Below are positions 40,421 through 50,164 of a stretch of DNA of 64,000 nucleotides, piece after piece. Each line of letters opens with the position of its first letter. The stretch's first letter is position 1. The stretch is from Enterobacter sp. BIGb0383 (lineage in GTDB: Bacteria; Pseudomonadota; Gammaproteobacteria; Enterobacterales; Enterobacteriaceae), in NCBI RefSeq assembly GCF_003751845.1, contig NZ_RJKQ01000001.1, forward strand, positions 806,001-870,000. The letters are read 5' to 3'. The position numbers and the translations under genes are program-made. The notes under the pieces are model-generated. The model was not told the origin of the DNA. It saw only the letters and a program-made list of their open reading frames with translations, and did no database searches.

Positions 40421-40443
40421 AGCCCCTGCACTTGTCAGGGGCT
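40421..40443 (-). terminator. Hairpin after yciO
   Basis: AGCCCCTG / CAGGGGCT stem, 13 bases past the yciO stop; only a weak T-containing tail (CTCTTAAAC) on the minus strand. Confidence 0.5.
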
Positions 40444-40455
40444 AATAAGGCGGGT

Positions 40456-41076
40456 TTACAGGAATGGTTTAACGTCGCCGACACCTTCACGCACGACGAC
40501 CGGCGCATCGTCGGTTAAGTCGATAACCGTGGTGGGCTGCTGGCCCAGATAGCCGCCGTGGATCACCAGCTCGACCTGTTTTTCCAGGCGATCTTTGATC
40601 TCTTCCGGGTCGGATTCGGTGAATTCACTGCCCGGCAGCATCAGAGAAGTCGAGAGCATCGGCTCACCCAGTACCTCAAGCAGGGCCTGGGCAATCGGGT
40701 TCGATGGCACGCGCATCCCGATGGTTTTACGCTTCTCCTGCAGCAGACGGCGCGGCACCTCTTTAGTCCCTTTCAGGATAAAGGTGTAGTTGCCCGGGGT
40801 GTTGTTTTTAATCAGGCGGAAGGCGACGTTATCGACGAAGGAGTAGGTCGACAGCTCCGACAGGTCGCGGCACATCAGGGTAAAGTTGTGCCCGTCCGGC
40901 AGCTGGCGAATACGGCAGATACGCTCCATCGCGCCTTTGTCTTCGATTTTACAGCCCAGCGCGTAGCCGGAGTCGGTCGGATAGACGATTACCCCACCTT
41001 TACGCACGATCTCCACGGCCTGGTTGATTAACCGCGCCTGCGGGTTGTCCGGATGAATATAGAAAAACTGACTCAT
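40456..41076 (-). CDS. yciO: YciO, Sua5/YrdC-family protein
   Basis: 206-residue paralogue of the threonylcarbamoyl-AMP synthase TsaC (YrdC domain, about residues 14-200, with GGVIVYPTDSGYALGC and KRKTIGMRVPSNP). K-12 YciO has little or none of the tRNA t6A activity of TsaC, so the role is open. Its start overlaps the rnm stop by four bases (ATGA), forming an operon. Confidence 0.95.
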   Translation of the reverse strand: MSQFFYIHPDNPQARLINQAVEIVRKGGVIVYPTDSGYALGCKIEDKGAMERICRIRQLPDGHNFTLMCRDLSELSTYSFVDNVAFRLIKNNTPGNYTFILKGTKEVPRRLLQEKRKTIGMRVPSNPIAQALLEVLGEPMLSTSLMLPGSEFTESDPEEIKDRLEKQVELVIHGGYLGQQPTTVIDLTDDAPVVVREGVGDVKPFL

Positions 41077-41954
41077 ACTGCCCTCTCTTTACTGTTCGGT
41101 GACGGCTCCCAGGCCTTCCAGACACCCTCAACGCCCGCCGGCAGCCACAGTTTGCGGCCCAGTTCAATCCACGGGCAGGGGCCATGAAAATCCGAACCCT
41201 GTGAGGCCAGCAAACCATACTGCTGCGCGTAAGCCGCGAGCTGGGTTCGCTCATCGGGAGCCTGCTGACACTGCGCCACTTCCATCGCGTCGCCTCCGCA
41301 TTGTGCGAAGTATGCCAGCAGTCGCTTCAGCCATTTGGCGGACAGGTTATAGCGGCCGGGATGGGCCACAACCGCCTTGCCGCCAGAATGATGAATGACA
41401 TCAATAGCTTGATCTATTGTACACCACTGGGGCGGAACATAGCCGGTTTTCCCGCGCGCCAGATACTTTTTAAATACGCCGCCGATGGTGTCGGCTTTAC
41501 CCTGGGCAATCAAAAAGCGGGCAAAGTGGGCACGCGTCACCGCCCCACCTTCCGCCAGCGCCAGTGCGCCTTCCCACGCGCCGGGGATCTGCGCCTTATC
41601 CAGACGCTCGGCAATCATCTGCGCCCGCAGCTGACGGCGCTGTTTCTGTTCATCGAGAAACTGGCACAGCGCCGGATGCTGAATATCCACATTCAGGCCG
41701 ACGATATGAATTTCGTGATTTTCCCAGAGAGTGGAGATCTCCACGCCGGTAATCAGCGTGAGCGGCAGGCCCGCACGGGCAATTTCGGCCTGCGCGGCCG
41801 GGATCGCCTCCGTCGTGTCATGGTCGGTGATCGCCAGCGTCCCCACGCGCATCTCATGGGCGCGATGGACCAGTTCTTCAGGAGAAAGCAGGCCATCGGA
41901 GGCGGTGGTGTGGCTGTGCAGATCGTAAATCACTGCGAAATTCGTGTCGCTCAA
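41073..41954 (-). CDS. rnm: RNase AM (YciV), 5'-3' exoribonuclease / PHP phosphoesterase
   Basis: PHP-domain enzyme trimming the 5' ends of ribosomal RNAs and degrading short oligonucleotides. 293 residues with metal-ligand motifs DLHSHTTASDG, ITDHDT, GVEIS, AHPGRYN and SQGSDFHG. The start is a TTG (LSDTNFAVIYD) with GGGAG five bases upstream, giving the K-12 length; an ATG 60 bases further 5' would add an unrelated segment. The divergent trp promoter begins 77 bases away. Confidence 0.92.
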   Translation of the reverse strand: MSDTNFAVIYDLHSHTTASDGLLSPEELVHRAHEMRVGTLAITDHDTTEAIPAAQAEIARAGLPLTLITGVEISTLWENHEIHIVGLNVDIQHPALCQFLDEQKQRRQLRAQMIAERLDKAQIPGAWEGALALAEGGAVTRAHFARFLIAQGKADTIGGVFKKYLARGKTGYVPPQWCTIDQAIDVIHHSGGKAVVAHPGRYNLSAKWLKRLLAYFAQCGGDAMEVAQCQQAPDERTQLAAYAQQYGLLASQGSDFHGPCPWIELGRKLWLPAGVEGVWKAWEPSPNSKERAV

Positions 41955-42030
41955 AGCGGCTCCCGCGAGGAAAAAAGGAAAAATGCAGGCGCCATCATAC
42001 CGGGTTGTGTGCAATATCTAAAATCAGGGG

Positions 42031-42065
42031 TTGACTTTGCCTTATCGAACTAGTTAACTAGTACG
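42031..42065 (+). promoter_or_regulatory. trp promoter with TrpR operator
   Basis: -35 TTGACT (42031-42036), 17-base spacer, -10 TTAACT (42054-42059). The operator palindrome CGAACTAGTTAACTAGTACG (42046-42065) overlaps the -10 and is identical to the K-12 trp operator as remembered, so repression by Trp-TrpR is expected. Confidence 0.95.
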
Positions 42066-42091
42066 CAAGTTCACGCACAAGGTATCTGAAA

Positions 42092-42151
42092 ATGAAAGCA
42101 TCTTTATTGACCGTTCTTCGCTGGTGGCGTACTCCTGACTCAGGGCAGTGA
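42092..42151 (+). CDS. trpL: trp operon leader peptide
   Basis: 19-codon leader peptide starting MKASLLTVLR with tandem tryptophans at positions 11-12 (RWWRTP), the sensor of charged tRNA-Trp in attenuation. Five residues longer than the 14-residue K-12 peptide, with a divergent N-terminal half and a C-terminal extension (DSGQ). The attenuator follows 31 bases later. Confidence 0.92.
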   Translation: MKASLLTVLRWWRTPDSGQ

Positions 42152-42182
42152 GCGACGTCTGCAATTTGCATTCAGATACCCG

Positions 42183-42209
42183 GCCCGCACAGACAGCGGG
42201 CTTTTTTTT
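42183..42209 (+). terminator. trp attenuator (3:4 terminator)
   Basis: GCCCGC-ACAGACA-GCGGGC followed by eight T, 24 bases before trpE. Upstream GTCTG and CAGAT segments can form a competing structure, as needed for attenuation. Confidence 0.92.
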
Positions 42210-42232
42210 GAACAAAATAAATGAGAACTCCT

Positions 42233-43795
42233 ATGCAAACGCAAAAACCAGCACTCAAAATACTCAGCGGTGATGCGGTCTATCGCGAGAACCCTACCGC
42301 CCTGTTCCATCAGCTCTGCGGCAATCGCCCGGCGACGCTGCTGCTGGAGTCCGCCGATATCGACAGCAAGGACGATCTCAAAAGCCTGCTGCTGGTGGAC
42401 AGCGCCCTGCGCATTACCGCCATGAATGATACCGTCACGCTGCAGGCATTAACCGCCAACGGCGCAGCGCTGCTGAACCTGCTGGATGCGGCGCTGCCCT
42501 CCGGCGTCGAGAACCAGCGTCAGGCGGACAGCCGGGTGCTGCGCTTCCCGCCGGTCAGCGCCCTGCTGGATGAAGATGCCCGTCTCTGCTCTCTGTCCGT
42601 ATTTGACGCCTTCCGCCTGCTGCAGGAGCTGGTGACCGTTCCCGCCGACGAGCGCGAAGCCATGTTCTTCGGCGGCCTGTTCGCCTATGACCTGGTGGCC
42701 GGGTTCGAAGATCTGCCGCCGCTGGATAACAACACCGGCTGCCCGGATTACTGCTTCTACCTGGCAGAAACCCTGCTGGTGATTGACCATCAGACCAAAA
42801 ACACCCGCATTCAGGCCAGCCTCTTTACCGCCGATGACGGCGAAGAAGCCCGCCTCAATGCCCGCGTGGCCGAACTACGTGAACAGCTGGCGCTGCCGCC
42901 CGCTGAACTGCCGGTGCAGAAAGTAGCGGATATGCGCTGCGACTGCAGCCAGAGTGATGAAGAGTTTGGTGCCGTTGTCCGCGATATGCAGAAAGCGATC
43001 CGCGCCGGGGAGATTTTCCAGGTCGTGCCGTCACGCCGATTCTCACTGCCCTGCCCGTCGCCGCTGGCCGCTTACGACGTGCTGAAAAAGAGCAATCCCA
43101 GCCCCTATATGTTCTTTATGCAGGATAACGACTTCACCCTGTTCGGCGCCTCGCCGGAAAGCTCCCTGAAGTATGACGCCACTTCACGTCAGATTGAGAT
43201 CTACCCGATTGCCGGTACCCGCCCACGCGGTCGCCGCGCCGATGGCTCCCTCGACCGGGATCTCGACAGCCGCATTGAGCTGGAGATGCGTACCGATCAT
43301 AAAGAGCTCTCCGAACATCTGATGCTGGTCGACCTGGCCCGTAACGACCTGGCCCGTATCTGCACCCCGGGCACCCGCTATGTGGCCGACCTGACCAAAG
43401 TGGACCGCTACTCCTTCGTGATGCATCTGGTTTCCCGCGTGGTCGGCGAGCTGCGTCGGGATCTTGATGCCCTGCACGCGTACCGCGCCTGTATGAATAT
43501 GGGCACCCTGAGCGGCGCGCCGAAAGTGCGTGCGATGCAGCTGATTGCCGAAGCCGAAGGCCGCCGCCGCGGCAGCTACGGCGGCGCGGTGGGCTACTTT
43601 ACCGCCCACGGCGATCTCGATACCTGCATCGTTATCCGCTCCGCCTTTGTGGAAAACGGCGTGGCCACCGTTCAGGCCGGTGCCGGTGTCGTCCTCGACT
43701 CCGTGCCGCAGTCCGAAGCCGACGAAACCCGAAATAAAGCCCGCGCGGTACTGCGCGCTATCGCCACCGCACACCACGCACAGGAGATTTTCTGA
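42233..43795 (+). CDS. trpE: Anthranilate synthase component I
   Basis: Converts chorismate plus ammonia (from TrpD glutaminase) to anthranilate; feedback-inhibited by Trp. 520 residues, including the tryptophan-site motif [11 protein letters not shown] (Ser40 region) and the chorismate-binding core ([19 protein letters not shown]). An ATG 12 bases earlier is in frame; 42233 is preferred because MQTQKP matches the family start. The stop overlaps the trpD start (TGATG). Confidence 0.97.
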   Translation: MQTQKPALKILSGDAVYRENPTALFHQLCGNRPATLLLESADIDSKDDLKSLLLVDSALRITAMNDTVTLQALTANGAALLNLLDAALPSGVENQRQADSRVLRFPPVSALLDEDARLCSLSVFDAFRLLQELVTVPADEREAMFFGGLFAYDLVAGFEDLPPLDNNTGCPDYCFYLAETLLVIDHQTKNTRIQASLFTADDGEEARLNARVAELREQLALPPAELPVQKVADMRCDCSQSDEEFGAVVRDMQKAIRAGEIFQVVPSRRFSLPCPSPLAAYDVLKKSNPSPYMFFMQDNDFTLFGASPESSLKYDATSRQIEIYPIAGTRPRGRRADGSLDRDLDSRIELEMRTDHKELSEHLMLVDLARNDLARICTPGTRYVADLTKVDRYSFVMHLVSRVVGELRRDLDALHAYRACMNMGTLSGAPKVRAMQLIAEAEGRRRGSYGGAVGYFTAHGDLDTCIVIRSAFVENGVATVQAGAGVVLDSVPQSEADETRNKARAVLRAIATAHHAQEIF

Positions 43796-45390
43796 TGGCT
43801 GATATTCTGCTGCTCGATAATATCGACTCCTTTACCTATAACCTTGCAGATCAGCTGCGTGCCAGCGGCCACAATGTGGTCATTTACCGCAACCAGGTCC
43901 CGGCGCAGACGCTGATTGAGCGCCTGGGCACCATGAAAAATCCGGTGCTGATGCTCTCACCGGGTCCCGGCGTACCGAGCGAAGCGGGCTGTATGCCGGA
44001 GCTGTTAACCCGTATGCGCGGTAAGCTGCCGATTATCGGTATCTGCCTTGGACATCAGGCAATTGTTGAAGCCTACGGCGGCTACGTCGGCCAGGCGGGC
44101 GAGATCCTGCACGGGAAAGCCTCCAGCATTGAGCACGATGGCCAGGCCATGTTTGCCGGTCTGAGCAATCCGCTCCCGGTTGCCCGCTACCACTCGCTGG
44201 TGGGCAGCAATATCCCGGCGGGACTGACCATTAACGCCAACTTTAACGGCATGGTGATGGCGGTTCGTCACGATGCGGACAGGGTTTGCGGTTTCCAGTT
44301 CCACCCGGAATCGATTCTGACCACTCAGGGCGCACGCCTGCTGGAACAGACCCTGAACTGGGCGCTGCAGAAGCTGGAGCAGACCAACACGATCCAGCCT
44401 ATTCTGGAAAAACTCTACCAGGCGGAAACCCTGAGCCAGCAGGAGAGCCACCAGCTCTTCTCCGCCGTGGTACGCGGCGAGCTGAAGCCCGAGCAGCTGG
44501 CCGCCGCGCTGGTCAGTATGAAAGTGCGCGGTGAGCATCCGCAGGAGATTGCCGGTGCGGCAACCGCCCTGCTGGAAAATGCCGCGCCCTTCCCGCGCCC
44601 GGATTACCTCTTTGCCGATATCGTCGGTACCGGCGGCGACGGCAGCAACAGTATTAATATCTCCACCGCCAGCGCCTTTGTGGCGGCAGCCTGCGGGCTG
44701 AAAGTCGCGAAACACGGTAACCGCAGCGTCTCCAGCCGTTCCGGCTCCTCGGATTTACTGGCCGCATTCGGGATCAATCTCGATATGAATGCCGATAAAT
44801 CCCGTCAGGCTCTGGATGAACTGGGCGTCTGTTTCCTGTTCGCACCGAAATACCACACCGGTTTCCGTCACGCCATGCCGGTACGCCAGCAGCTAAAGAC
44901 CCGGACCCTGTTTAACGTGCTGGGGCCGCTGATTAACCCTGCCCATCCGCCGCTGGCGCTGATTGGCGTGTATAGCCCGGAACTGGTGCTGCCTATCGCT
45001 GAAACCCTGAAGGTGCTGGGCTACCAGCGTGCGGCGGTGGTTCACAGCGGCGGGATGGACGAAGTGTCCCTCCATGCACCAACCGTGGTAGCTGAATTGC
45101 ATAACGGCGAGATAAAAAGCTATCAGCTGACCGCCGATGACTTCGGCCTGCAGCCTTACCACCAGCAGGCGCTGGCGGGCGGCACGCCGGAAGAAAACCG
45201 TGACATTTTAACCCGCCTGCTACAAGGTAAAGGTGAGACCGCCCACGAGGCCGCCGTGGCCGCCAACGTGGCCATGCTGATGCGACTGCATGGCTTTGAG
45301 GACCTGCGGACCAACGTGCAGAAGGTACTCGACGTGCTGCACAGCGGCACCGCCTATGACTGCGTAACCGCCCTGGCGGCAAGAGGATAA
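43795..45390 (+). CDS. trpD: Fused anthranilate synthase glutaminase / anthranilate phosphoribosyltransferase
   Basis: Bifunctional TrpGD. The class I glutamine amidotransferase domain (about 1-195) has the nucleophile Cys84 in GICLGHQAI and the His-Glu of FQFHPES. The phosphoribosyltransferase domain (about 200-531) has the PRPP-binding [14 protein letters not shown] and [17 protein letters not shown]. 531 residues, the K-12 length; an internal weak promoter is known in K-12 but not identified here. Confidence 0.97.
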   Translation: MADILLLDNIDSFTYNLADQLRASGHNVVIYRNQVPAQTLIERLGTMKNPVLMLSPGPGVPSEAGCMPELLTRMRGKLPIIGICLGHQAIVEAYGGYVGQAGEILHGKASSIEHDGQAMFAGLSNPLPVARYHSLVGSNIPAGLTINANFNGMVMAVRHDADRVCGFQFHPESILTTQGARLLEQTLNWALQKLEQTNTIQPILEKLYQAETLSQQESHQLFSAVVRGELKPEQLAAALVSMKVRGEHPQEIAGAATALLENAAPFPRPDYLFADIVGTGGDGSNSINISTASAFVAAACGLKVAKHGNRSVSSRSGSSDLLAAFGINLDMNADKSRQALDELGVCFLFAPKYHTGFRHAMPVRQQLKTRTLFNVLGPLINPAHPPLALIGVYSPELVLPIAETLKVLGYQRAAVVHSGGMDEVSLHAPTVVAELHNGEIKSYQLTADDFGLQPYHQQALAGGTPEENRDILTRLLQGKGETAHEAAVAANVAMLMRLHGFEDLRTNVQKVLDVLHSGTAYDCVTALAARG

Positions 45391-45393
45391 ATA

Positions 45394-46752
45394 ATGCAGA
45401 CCGTACTAGCGAAAATCGTCGCCGATAAAGCCATCTGGGTCGAAGCCCGTAAACAGCAGCAGCCGCTGGCCAGCTTTCAGAATGATGTCCAGCCAAGCCA
45501 GCGCCGCTTTTACGATGCCCTCGCGGGCACCCGGACGGCCTTTATCCTGGAGTGTAAAAAGGCATCACCATCCAAAGGCGTGATTCGCGAAGATTTCGAT
45601 CCGGCGGTGATTGCCGGTATCTACAAAGATTACGCGTCGGCGATTTCAGTCCTGACCGACGAGAAGTATTTCCAGGGTAATTTTGAGTTTCTGACCACCG
45701 TCAGCGCCATCGCGCCGCAGCCGATCCTGTGTAAGGACTTTATTATCGACCCTTATCAGATCTATCTGGCGCGTCACTATCAGGCCGACGCCTGCCTGCT
45801 GATGCTCTCCGTTCTGGACGATGAACAGTATCGCCAGTTGGCCGCCGTGGCGCACAGTCTGAATATGGGCGTGCTGACCGAAGTCAGTAACGAAGAGGAG
45901 CTGGAGCGCGCTATCGCGCTGGAAGCCAAAGTGGTCGGCATTAATAACCGCGACCTCCGTGACCTCTCCATCGACCTTAACCGTACCCGCCAGCTTGCAC
46001 CGCGTCTCGGCGCTGGCGTGACGGTGATCAGCGAATCCGGCATTAATACCTATGCTCAGGTGCGCGAACTCAGCCACTACTGCAACGGGTTCCTGATTGG
46101 CTCGGCGATGATGTCCCACGGCGATCTGCAAAGCGCGGTGCGCCGGGTGCTGCTGGGGGAGAACAAAGTCTGCGGCTTAACCCGTCCCCAGGACGCGCAG
46201 GCCGCTTTCGAAGCCGGGGCGATTTACGGCGGGCTGATTTTTGTTCCCACCTCGCCACGCGTAGTGGATGACGCTCAGGCCGCAGAGGTTATCGCCGCCG
46301 CGCCGCTGCGCTATGTCGGCGTCTTCCGCGATGCTGCTATCGACGAGGTGGTGGCAAAGGTGAGTCGCCTCTCCCTTGCTGCCGTGCAGCTGCACGGAAA
46401 TGAGAGCCAGAGCTGGATTGCGAGCCTGCGTGATGCGCTTCCGGCGGATGTGCAGATCTGGAAAGCGCTTAGCGTTGCCAGTGAACTGCCTGCCCGCGAT
46501 CTGCTCCACGTGGATAAATATGTGTTTGATAACGGCCAGGGCGGCAGCGGCCAGCGTTTTGACTGGTCCCTGCTGGGCGGTCAGAACCTCGACAATGTGA
46601 TTCTTGCAGGCGGGCTCAGCGCGGATAACTGCGTTGAAGCGGCCAAAACCGGCTGTGCCGGACTCGATTTTAATTCAGGCGTAGAACAGGAACCGGGCAT
46701 TAAAGACGCCGGTAAACTGGCCTCGGTATTCCGCACTTTACGCGCTTATTAA
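45394..46752 (+). CDS. trpC: Fused indole-3-glycerol-phosphate synthase / phosphoribosylanthranilate isomerase
   Basis: Bifunctional TrpCF, two TIM barrels in 452 residues. The IGPS half (about 1-255) shows [10 protein letters not shown] with catalytic Lys and GINNRDL; the PRAI half (about 256-452) starts [11 protein letters not shown] with the catalytic Cys and includes [15 protein letters not shown]. Three bases after trpD. Confidence 0.97.
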   Translation: MQTVLAKIVADKAIWVEARKQQQPLASFQNDVQPSQRRFYDALAGTRTAFILECKKASPSKGVIREDFDPAVIAGIYKDYASAISVLTDEKYFQGNFEFLTTVSAIAPQPILCKDFIIDPYQIYLARHYQADACLLMLSVLDDEQYRQLAAVAHSLNMGVLTEVSNEEELERAIALEAKVVGINNRDLRDLSIDLNRTRQLAPRLGAGVTVISESGINTYAQVRELSHYCNGFLIGSAMMSHGDLQSAVRRVLLGENKVCGLTRPQDAQAAFEAGAIYGGLIFVPTSPRVVDDAQAAEVIAAAPLRYVGVFRDAAIDEVVAKVSRLSLAAVQLHGNESQSWIASLRDALPADVQIWKALSVASELPARDLLHVDKYVFDNGQGGSGQRFDWSLLGGQNLDNVILAGGLSADNCVEAAKTGCAGLDFNSGVEQEPGIKDAGKLASVFRTLRAY

Positions 46753-46762
46753 GGAAGACAGC

Positions 46763-47956
46763 ATGACAACACTACTTAATCCCTACTTTGGTGAATTTGG
46801 CGGCATGTACGTGCCGCAAATCCTGATGCCCGCCCTGCGCCAGCTGGAAGAAGCTTTTGTCAGCGCGCAGAAAGATCCTGAGTTTCAGGCCCAGTTTACC
46901 GACCTGCTGAAAAACTACGCCGGACGCCCGACGGCCCTGACGAAATGTCAGAATATCACCGCCGGTACCCGCACCACCCTGTACCTGAAGCGTGAAGACC
47001 TGCTCCACGGCGGCGCGCATAAAACCAACCAGGTGCTCGGTCAGGCGCTGCTGGCTAAGCGCATGGGCAAAACAGAAATTATCGCCGAGACCGGTGCCGG
47101 CCAGCACGGCGTGGCTTCGGCGCTGGCCAGCGCCCTGCTGGGCCTGAAGTGCCGTATCTATATGGGCGCAAAGGACGTTGAGCGCCAGTCGCCGAACGTC
47201 TTCCGTATGCGCCTGATGGGTGCAGAAGTGATCCCGGTGCACAGCGGCTCCGCGACGCTGAAAGATGCCTGTAACGAGGCCCTGCGCGACTGGTCCGGCA
47301 GCTACGATACCGCCCACTATATGCTCGGCACCGCGGCGGGTCCGCACCCGTTCCCGACCATCGTGCGTGAATTCCAGCGCATGATTGGCGAAGAGACCAA
47401 GGTGCAGATCCTCGAAAAAGAGGGTCGCCTGCCGGATGCGGTGATCGCCTGCGTCGGCGGCGGCTCCAACGCCATCGGTATGTTTGCCGACTTTATTGAT
47501 GAAACCAGCGTAGGACTGATTGGCGTTGAGCCGGCGGGTCACGGCATTGAAACCGGCGAGCACGGGGCGCCGCTTAAGCACGGTCGCGTCGGCATCTACT
47601 TCGGCATGAAATCCCCGATGATGCAAACCGACGAGGGACAGATTGAGGAGTCCTACTCAATCTCTGCCGGTCTCGACTTCCCGTCCGTCGGACCGCAGCA
47701 CGCGCATCTGAACAGCATTGGCCGGGCAGACTACGTCTCGATTACCGATGACGAAGCCCTGGAAGCCTTTAAAACGCTCTGTCTGCACGAAGGCATTATC
47801 CCGGCCCTGGAATCTTCCCATGCCCTGGCCCATGCCCTGAAAATGATGAAAGAAAACCCCGAAAAAGAGCAGCTGCTGGTGGTTAACCTCTCCGGTCGCG
47901 GCGATAAAGACATCTTTACGGTTCACGATATTCTGAAAGCACGAGGGGAAATCTGA
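46763..47956 (+). CDS. trpB: Tryptophan synthase beta chain
   Basis: PLP enzyme condensing indole and serine to tryptophan. 397 residues with the PLP lysine in [12 protein letters not shown] (Lys87), Glu109 in AETGAGQHG, and the phosphate-binding GGGSNAIG. The stop overlaps the trpA start by one base (TGATG), ensuring balanced alpha2beta2 assembly. Confidence 0.98.
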   Translation: MTTLLNPYFGEFGGMYVPQILMPALRQLEEAFVSAQKDPEFQAQFTDLLKNYAGRPTALTKCQNITAGTRTTLYLKREDLLHGGAHKTNQVLGQALLAKRMGKTEIIAETGAGQHGVASALASALLGLKCRIYMGAKDVERQSPNVFRMRLMGAEVIPVHSGSATLKDACNEALRDWSGSYDTAHYMLGTAAGPHPFPTIVREFQRMIGEETKVQILEKEGRLPDAVIACVGGGSNAIGMFADFIDETSVGLIGVEPAGHGIETGEHGAPLKHGRVGIYFGMKSPMMQTDEGQIEESYSISAGLDFPSVGPQHAHLNSIGRADYVSITDDEALEAFKTLCLHEGIIPALESSHALAHALKMMKENPEKEQLLVVNLSGRGDKDIFTVHDILKARGEI

Positions 47957-48765
47957 TGGAACGCTACGATAACCTGTTTGCACAGCTCAAATCCCGCAAG
48001 GAAGGCGCGTTTGTGCCCTTCGTGACCCTCGGCGACCCTAACCCGGAACTGTCGCTGAAGATCGTTGATACGCTGGTGGAAGCCGGTGCCGATGCGCTGG
48101 AGCTGGGTATTCCCTTCTCCGATCCGCTGGCGGACGGCCCGACCATCCAGAACGCGACCCTGCGCGCCTTTGCTTCCGGCGTGACGCCGACGCAGTGCTT
48201 CGAGCTGCTGGCGACCATTCGCCAGAAATATCCGCAGACCCCAATTGGCCTGCTGATGTACGCCAACCTGGTCTTCAGCCGTGGGATCGATGAGTTCTAC
48301 GCCCAGTGCGCAAAAGCGGGCGTCGATTCCGTGCTGGTCGCGGATGTGCCGATTGAAGAGTCCGCGCCGTTCCGTCAGGCGGCAATGCGCCATAACGTTG
48401 CGCCGATCTTTATCTGCCCGCCGAACGCCGATGACGACCTGCTGCGCCAGCTGGCCTCCCACGGCCGCGGCTACACCTATCTGCTGTCCCGTGCGGGCGT
48501 GACCGGTGCAGAGAACCGCGCCGCCCTGCCGCTGCATCATCTGATTGAGAAGCTGACCGAATACAACGCGGCCCCGCCGCTGCAGGGCTTTGGTATCTCC
48601 GCCCCGGATCAGGTCAGTGCAGCCCTGGAAGCCGGTGCGGCGGGCGCGATTTCCGGCTCGGCCATCGTCAAAATTATCGAGAACAACCTCGATAAGCCTG
48701 ACACAATGCTGGCAGAGCTGGGCGCGTTTGTTCGCGCCATGAAGGCCGCAACCCGCCGCAGCTAA
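47956..48765 (+). CDS. trpA: Tryptophan synthase alpha chain
   Basis: Cleaves indole-3-glycerol phosphate to indole, which channels to TrpB. 269-residue TIM barrel with catalytic Glu49 ([15 protein letters not shown], also containing Asp60), GVTGAE and GFGIS. Last gene of the operon, closed by the terminator at 48772. Confidence 0.98.
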   Translation: MERYDNLFAQLKSRKEGAFVPFVTLGDPNPELSLKIVDTLVEAGADALELGIPFSDPLADGPTIQNATLRAFASGVTPTQCFELLATIRQKYPQTPIGLLMYANLVFSRGIDEFYAQCAKAGVDSVLVADVPIEESAPFRQAAMRHNVAPIFICPPNADDDLLRQLASHGRGYTYLLSRAGVTGAENRAALPLHHLIEKLTEYNAAPPLQGFGISAPDQVSAALEAGAAGAISGSAIVKIIENNLDKPDTMLAELGAFVRAMKAATRRS

Positions 48766-48771
48766 TAAAAT

Positions 48772-48805
48772 GGTCGTCCGCGTTAACGTCGGACGACCTT
48801 TTTTT
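48772..48805 (+). terminator. trp operon terminator
   Basis: Stem GGTCGTCCG / CGGACGACC followed by T7, beginning seven bases after the trpA stop. Confidence 0.92.
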
Positions 48806-48904
48806 CACTCCCGCAGCCAAATCCTTTCGCATTGATTTTCTTTATTTTTTAGCCTGAGTTCGCCGTTACAATGATTTTTTTGCACTGTCGCACTAAATGT
48901 GGGG

Positions 48905-48933
48905 TTGATAAAACAAATGATAAAGATTATCTT
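48905..48933 (+). promoter_or_regulatory. Candidate sigma-70 promoter of an orphan small RNA
   Basis: TTGATA (48905-48910), 17-base spacer, TATCTT (48928-48933). It lies 100 bases beyond the trp terminator and about 7 bases before the first stem-loop of the candidate RNA. Confidence 0.5.
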
Positions 48934-48939
48934 TCTCAA

Positions 48940-49040
48940 CACCGAATAGTTGAGTCAAACACTCAGGTATTCGGTACGACATTGCTCACATTGCTTCCAG
49001 TATTTTTGCCCGCCTCTTCTGAGTGCGGGCTTTTTTTTTT
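48940..49040 (+). ncRNA. Candidate Hfq-type small RNA between trpA and msgA
   Basis: About 100 bases, bounded by a promoter-like element and a strong intrinsic terminator, with no open frame. The 5' stem-loop has perfect outer arms ACCGAATA/TATTCGGT (48941-48948 and 48968-48975) and inner arms TGAGT/ACTCA with a CAAAC loop. A single-stranded stretch follows with a tandem repeat of ACATTGCT (48979-48986 and 48988-48995). A U-rich stretch then leads into the terminator GCCCGC/GCGGGC (49008-49030) and ten T. This is the architecture of Hfq-dependent base-pairing RNAs. I could not match it to a named sRNA. It could alternatively be a terminated leader of an upstream transcript. Confidence 0.6.
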
Positions 49041-49052
49041 GCCTCATTTATA

Positions 49053-49093
49053 TTGACTGTACGACAGATAATAAATACTGTACATGCAACCAG
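49053..49093 (+). promoter_or_regulatory. msgA promoter with LexA box
   Basis: TTGACT (49053-49058), 17-base spacer, TACTGT (49076-49081). CTGTACATGCAACCAG (49078-49093) matches the LexA consensus CTGT-N8-ACAG with one change, as in the K-12 dinI box, and overlaps the -10, which fits SOS repression. Confidence 0.65.
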
Positions 49094-49109
49094 TTAAAGA
49101 GAGGCTGTT

Positions 49110-49349
49110 ATGTTCGTCGAACTTGTCTATGACAAACGCAATGTGCAGGGATTACCTGACGCGGAAAATATTATCCTGAATGAACTCACCCGCCGCGTGC
49201 ATCGTCTTTTTCCCGATGCCGAGGTGCGAGTAAAACCCATGCAGGCCAACGCCCTGAACTCTGACGTCAGCAAACATGAAAAAGAGCGCTTAAACCGCAT
49301 GCTGGAAGAGATGTTTGAAGAAGCGGATATGTGGATGGTGAACGAGTAA
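49110..49349 (+). CDS. msgA: DinI-family protein MsgA
   Basis: 79-residue DinI-like protein, almost the same as Salmonella MsgA (macrophage survival gene) as remembered, and more distantly related to DinI, which stabilises or inhibits RecA filaments. Conserved parts: VELVYDKRNVQGLP, LTRRVHRLFPDAEVRVK and the acidic C-terminal helix LEEMFEEADMWMVNE. GAGG precedes the start. The LexA box suggests SOS induction; its target in this organism is not known. Confidence 0.88.
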   Translation: MFVELVYDKRNVQGLPDAENIILNELTRRVHRLFPDAEVRVKPMQANALNSDVSKHEKERLNRMLEEMFEEADMWMVNE

Positions 49350-49366
49350 CGCGCGGATTCAAGGAA

Positions 49367-49390
49367 GTAAAAGAGCGCCGGAATGCGCTC
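49367..49390 (-). terminator. Terminator after the 74-residue gene
   Basis: GAGCGC/GCGCTC stem with six-base loop, followed on the minus strand by TTTTAC; lies in the convergent gap with msgA. Confidence 0.55.
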
Positions 49391-49403
49391 CTTTGCAGTA
49401 GAC

Positions 49404-49628
49404 TCAGGCTTCGCCTTCCAGCGCATCCTGAATAGCATCGGCAAGGGTTGCCACTTCCTGTGCCACGTTGCGCAAATCCATCTGAGAACGAATACCCGAA
49501 TTTGCCGTGGATGCAGCTACCGACGCTTTTGATATCTCTAACGCAGCCTGCACGGCCAGCAGACGCTTGCGGTTTTCTGCCGCATCTTTTCCCGTCGCAC
49601 CATCAAGATCGAAATAGCCTTCTAACAT
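49404..49628 (-). CDS. Unrecognised 74-residue protein
   Basis: Small acidic, alanine-rich protein starting MLEGYFDLDGATGKDAAEN, predicted mostly helical (AVQAALEISKASVAAS, then LADAIQDALEGE), with no signal peptide or membrane helix. I do not recognise a family. It is likely real: AAGGAG sits seven bases before the ATG and a terminator-like hairpin follows. It is convergent with the SOS-controlled msgA and divergent from the cupin gene. Confidence 0.7.
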   Translation of the reverse strand: MLEGYFDLDGATGKDAAENRKRLLAVQAALEISKASVAASTANSGIRSQMDLRNVAQEVATLADAIQDALEGEA

Positions 49629-49798
49629 ACTCTCTCCTTATCACACCGCAGCGTCTGTGCGGAAATGACTAGCATTAGGCATCGCCGATAAGATCTCAAG
49701 ATTTAATCAAAATATTTAAGGAATGCCATCCCAGATTAACAATTAATTAACAGTGCGATAGAGTAAACGCGAAAATAACCCATAAACGGAGTGAGAAG

Positions 49799-50164
49799 AT
49801 GACGGTGATTTCCAGAGAGACGGCGGAACACTACACATGGGGCGACGTTTGCGACGGCTGGCACCTGCTGAAGCGTCAGGATATGAGCATTATTCACGAA
49901 AGAATGCCCGCCGACAGCAAGGAAGTGCGTCATTATCACACCACTTCGCGTCAGTTTTTCTTTGTGCTGTCAGGTGTGCTGACGATGGAGCTGGAGGGAA
50001 AAATCCATTCGCTCCCGGCACACCACGGTCTTGAGATCCCGCCCGGAGAGAAGCACCAGGCGCAGAATCGTTCAGCAAGTGACGTCGAGTTTATGGTTAT
50101 CTCGCATCCGACCACCCGCGGCGATCGGATGGACTGCGAAGAGCCGTCTTCACGTCTCCCGTGA
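49799..50164 (+). CDS. Cupin-domain protein
   Basis: 121-residue single cupin (about residues 35-105). The two cupin motifs are seen as RHYHTTSRQFFFVLSG (metal ligands His-x-His, with Gln where Glu is usual) and GLEIPPGEKHQAQN (His ligand). Probably a small metal-binding enzyme or sensor; substrate unknown. GGAG precedes the start by eight bases. The last 15 bases overlap the 3' end of the convergent EamA gene. Confidence 0.8.
   Translation: MTVISRETAEHYTWGDVCDGWHLLKRQDMSIIHERMPADSKEVRHYHTTSRQFFFVLSGVLTMELEGKIHSLPAHHGLEIPPGEKHQAQNRSASDVEFMVISHPTTRGDRMDCEEPSSRLP

Noticed and set aside
48871-49056. Short frame inside the candidate sRNA region
   Set aside because: No ribosome site, runs through the terminator T tract, and the translation has no coding character.
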